Positions 8,266-10,528 of a DNA stretch of 10,528 nucleotides are shown piece by piece. Positions within the stretch are counted from its first letter, which is position 1. Every line of letters begins with the position of its first letter. The notes below the pieces were generated by a model. That model was not told the origin of the DNA, did no database searches, and was given only the letters and a program-made list of their open reading frames with translations. Origin of the DNA: Cyclostephanos tholiformis (lineage: Eukaryota; Bacillariophyta; Thalassiosirophyceae; Thalassiosirales; Thalassiosiraceae); contig JALLPB010001256.1 in NCBI GenBank assembly GCA_036939975.1, positions 1-10,528 on the forward strand, read 5' to 3'. A program made the position numbers and the translations under genes.

Positions 8266-8662
8266 GATTTCACCGTAGAGAGAATATGAGGATTATTTGT
8301 CGTTGCGTTGATAATTGTTGGTGATGGTGGTGTTTTTGCGTGCTCATGACTTAATACCTACAGCTACCTAGTGGTGTTCGTTGACCCCGCCGCCCACGCA
8401 CACTCCCAGCGCGCGCTGTTCACTCTTGGGGTTGCGTATCTAGAGTACTTACGTAATATTTAGTTATGGTACTTTTTTACGTTAGGTATCTAATAGGATG
8501 TGTAACGCAGGGCGTCTTGGAGCACATCCCCTTCGCACACATGGCCATGTGAACAACTTAAGTCTGGATGTAGCATAAAATGATCATCTTGCGACGAAGT
8601 CAAACGTCAGGGCATATCCCACTTGGAATGACCTTTGAAATGAGTACGGTACAAAACAAACG
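8266..8662. other. Intergenic region upstream of RPAP1, downstream of seipin
   Basis: No credible independent gene is seen in these 397 bases. As both flanking genes lie on the minus strand, this should hold the RPAP1 promoter and the seipin 3' end. It contains a GC-rich patch at about 8385-8420, palindromes TTACGTAA (8449-8456) and CACATGGCCATGTG (8538-8551), and an inverted GGATGTG/CACATCC pair (8496-8502 and 8523-8529). If seipin has the candidate 3' intron described separately, its last codons occupy 8607-8632. Confidence 0.6.
8538..8551. promoter_or_regulatory. 14-bp perfect palindrome upstream of RPAP1
   Basis: CACATGGCCATGTG is a perfect 14-base palindrome containing two overlapping CANNTG-type E-box cores (CACATG, CATGTG). 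It lies about 270 bases upstream of the RPAP1 ATG and about 110 bases beyond the seipin stop. A dimeric DNA-binding protein could use it, but nothing in the window links it to a regulator. Confidence 0.25.
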
Positions 8663-8718
8663 TTAGACGACAATGCAGACGCATAATTTTAAATGCATCA
8701 TAAAAAAAAAACTCCAAC
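8633..8718 (-). other. Possible 3'-terminal intron of the seipin gene
   Basis: On the minus strand, ATGAAAG is followed by GTTGGAGT and a T10 run; 86 nt later comes ATTTCAAAG. A CTAAC branch-point-like motif lies roughly 30 nt before that acceptor, with no other AG between them. Removing this stretch replaces the odd hydrophobic end (GWSFFFMMHLKLCVCIVV) with GHSKWDMP and a TGA at 8607-8609. The non-consensus GTTGGA donor is the weak point. Confidence 0.4.
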
Positions 8719-10183
8719 CTTTCATAACCATGTCAGCCAAATGTTGCTCTTCTTTTTTCTGGGCACGCTTCATTCTCAATTCGACATCGTCCCTGCATTT
8801 TTCATCAGAATATCCGTGCTTACACTCTTTTTTGTCATGTGGCATTTCAGCGAGCAGAGGATCATCACTTACTGTGTTATAATCACCCAGATTTTCTAGA
8901 GGGGCAGTGATAGCATCCCTCTCTCGAGATTTGTTCTGTTTTGAAGGGACTGATTCATCATCCTCGGACACTAAATTCTTTCCTTCATCTAGATTCTCGT
9001 TCTTTGTCTTCTTCTCGATAGACTCAATCGGTTCCCATGCACCTGAATCATTCTCGTCATCATCAAGTATTTCTATATCGGCACCCATCCACCGATCCTG
9101 CGAAACTGACCTAGCATCGTCTCCTGATTCGTCTTCATCCGAATCAAAAAAATTTGCATAAGGTTGCGTCTTCCACCGATGTCTTTCAGACCGATGGTTC
9201 AATATCGACAGGACAACCAAGGTATAGCCCCAAAACAGAGCAACAGTCCCGATAATTGCGCAAAAATAGTGCCAATTGCGAAAGAACGCTTGTATTGAGT
9301 TCATTTCCTTCCCGTATCGAAGCTCTGCTGATTGTATTTGAATAGCTTGTACAGTTGCAGGAAATGTTGCCGGCTTTGGGACTCCGAGACTAATCTCCAC
9401 AAATGATACGGGCTTTTTGTCGTTTACATCCTTATACTGATCAAAAGCATGTAAAGTAACAGTCCTTGCTTCAGAAAGAATCCCCGATGCCAACGGCAGC
9501 ATCATCGTTGTCTTTCTAAAAAGTGACACATACGCGCTTTCGAATGGTAGCAAACTATGTTGCTTAGATAATGCCAGCAGTGACCAATCAGCGGATCTCA
9601 GCTCAACCTTGACCATAAATACACCCAATCGCTTATTAACATCCGACTCTGGCAGTGTTAGGGAGAGTTCAAAGAAATATCTCTTTCCCGATTCCAGAAC
9701 TCCATTCTTGCTATCATTACCGTCTTGTCCTCCTTCGACGCGGTAGGTAATCTCATTGATATCATTGATACATGCATATTCAGCAGGTGAAGAGTTATTA
9801 AGGGATTCTGCGCATGAGTTTACCCAGGGGGCATTTTTAGTTGATCGCAGATCTATAATGCCCATGGGCATCAACGGACCTCGCGTAGAGGGAGAGTAGT
9901 CGAAGAAAATTTTATGCGACCGAACATCCAACCCTCGCATAATCAACCCCCGAATCATGGCGTATGACCCCATGCTCATCGCTAGCAAGAAGCAAATCAT
10001 AGAGCATACTTTAGCAAACCATATAACGAATGGTACAACGCCACGGAAGAACCAAAAATGCGTGTACTCGTCGTATCGCGGAGGCGGCGGTCGTCCCTCT
10101 TCGTACCCGATCGCGTTCAACACGGCTCTTCTCGCTCTGTCTCTTGCGGCTCCTTCCGCCGCTCTCTCGAATTCATACCACAT
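8663..10183 (-). CDS. Seipin homologue (lipid-droplet biogenesis, ER membrane)
   Basis: Seipin oligomers sit in the ER membrane at lipid-droplet contact sites and control droplet formation. The seipin signature LTLPESDVNKRLGVFMVKVEL is clear at about residues 176-196 (counting from the ATG at 10181-10183). Membrane segment 1 is at about 44-80 (FFRGVVPFVIWFAKV, then SMICFLLAMSMG) and segment 2 at about 306-328 (FCAIIGTVALFWGYTLVVLSIL). Together they enclose a lumenal domain of about 225 residues, the standard layout. A long acidic tail follows (FFDSDEDESGDDA, IEILDDDENDSG), longer than the core family needs. The frame extends upstream to an in-frame TAA at 10259-10261 without another ATG; the next upstream alternative is only a TTG at 10244-10246, so the start is either this ATG or an unseen 5' exon. 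The predicted C-terminus may also be wrong because of a candidate 3' intron. Confidence 0.85.
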   Translation of the reverse strand: MWYEFERAAEGAARDRARRAVLNAIGYEEGRPPPPRYDEYTHFWFFRGVVPFVIWFAKVCSMICFLLAMSMGSYAMIRGLIMRGLDVRSHKIFFDYSPSTRGPLMPMGIIDLRSTKNAPWVNSCAESLNNSSPAEYACINDINEITYRVEGGQDGNDSKNGVLESGKRYFFELSLTLPESDVNKRLGVFMVKVELRSADWSLLALSKQHSLLPFESAYVSLFRKTTMMLPLASGILSEARTVTLHAFDQYKDVNDKKPVSFVEISLGVPKPATFPATVQAIQIQSAELRYGKEMNSIQAFFRNWHYFCAIIGTVALFWGYTLVVLSILNHRSERHRWKTQPYANFFDSDEDESGDDARSVSQDRWMGADIEILDDDENDSGAWEPIESIEKKTKNENLDEGKNLVSEDDESVPSKQNKSRERDAITAPLENLGDYNTVSDDPLLAEMPHDKKECKHGYSDEKCRDDVELRMKRAQKKEEQHLADMVMKGWSFFFMMHLKLCVCIVV

Positions 10184-10528
10184 GTCTAACCGAGAAATCT
10201 GTATCTTGTTGAGTTTCGCAGTGACTCCTCCTGGCGAGGCGAGCAAAAAATATGAGTATTATGTCAAGAATGGAATTCTTCTTCATCGATTATTGTTGCC
10301 ATCAAGTTCGTAATAAATAATGAAAGTCTTGTAACCTTCGACAGTTTCCGTGTTGTTGTGGATTTTTACTTTACTATCGTAATATTCAGTCGCCCCAAAG
10401 TACGAATTCGTACCTAGAAGTAAGGTATAAAGAAAGGGGTCATAAACCCACTCTCCGAAGCTGAAAAACATGGTTTAGTACCCCAAGACATAGTCCCACT
10501 CAAGTTGGGTGCGAAAATCCTGGTTCAA
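10184..10528. other. AT-rich region upstream of seipin, with a doubtful 62-codon ORF
   Basis: This should contain the seipin promoter and 5' end. A minus-strand ORF with an ATG at 10469-10471 and a stop at 10283-10285 encodes 62 residues rich in Phe, Tyr and Asn (MFFSFGEWVYDPFLYTLLLG at the start). It matches no family I know. It could be chance, or its first part could be a 5' exon of seipin: CTAG|GTACGA at about 10413 is a possible donor, and GCTCGCCTCGCCAG (acceptor ending at 10233) keeps the frame. A further minus-strand frame is open from the window edge to a TAA at 10475-10477, too short to interpret. Confidence 0.35.

Overview
The window looks like nuclear DNA of a protist, most likely a diatom or other stramenopile. 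It carries eukaryote-only gene families, short GT-AG introns with GTGAGT-type donors, and close, convergent gene spacing. The taxonomic call is inference from style and gene content. No rRNA or other marker settles it. No tRNA, CRISPR array, phage gene or recognisable transposase was seen.

Layout. (1) Bases 1-1347, minus strand: protein-like sequence I cannot assign. The left-edge part (2-568) is a clean 189-codon open frame running off the window. The upstream part (522-1347) is cysteine-rich but has two in-frame stops and apparent frame changes, so it looks like a decayed or mis-assembled gene. (2) 1348-1857: AT-rich intergenic DNA with a hairpin and a TATA-like stretch. (3) 1858-3861, plus strand: a spliced gene for a nuclear protein ending in a single telobox-type Myb domain, reconstructed here from three exons (two well-supported introns, plus an optional third of 57 nt). 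(4) 3961-8265, minus strand: an intronless 1434-residue RPAP1/MINIYO homologue, convergent with gene 3 with only 99 bp between stop codons. (5) 8266-8662: intergenic promoter-side DNA of RPAP1. (6) 8663-10183, minus strand: a seipin homologue with two membrane segments flanking a lumenal domain and a long acidic C-terminal tail. Its 5' and 3' ends both probably need re-modelling. (7) 10184-10528: AT-rich DNA upstream of seipin with one doubtful 62-codon ORF.

The three recognisable genes do not form a pathway. They act in chromosome/telomere or transcriptional DNA binding, assembly and nuclear import of RNA polymerase II, and lipid-droplet formation at the ER. The least ordinary parts are the telobox protein, whose architecture (helical N-terminal half, acidic linker, C-terminal Myb) resembles TRF proteins, and the unassigned cysteine-rich material at the left edge.
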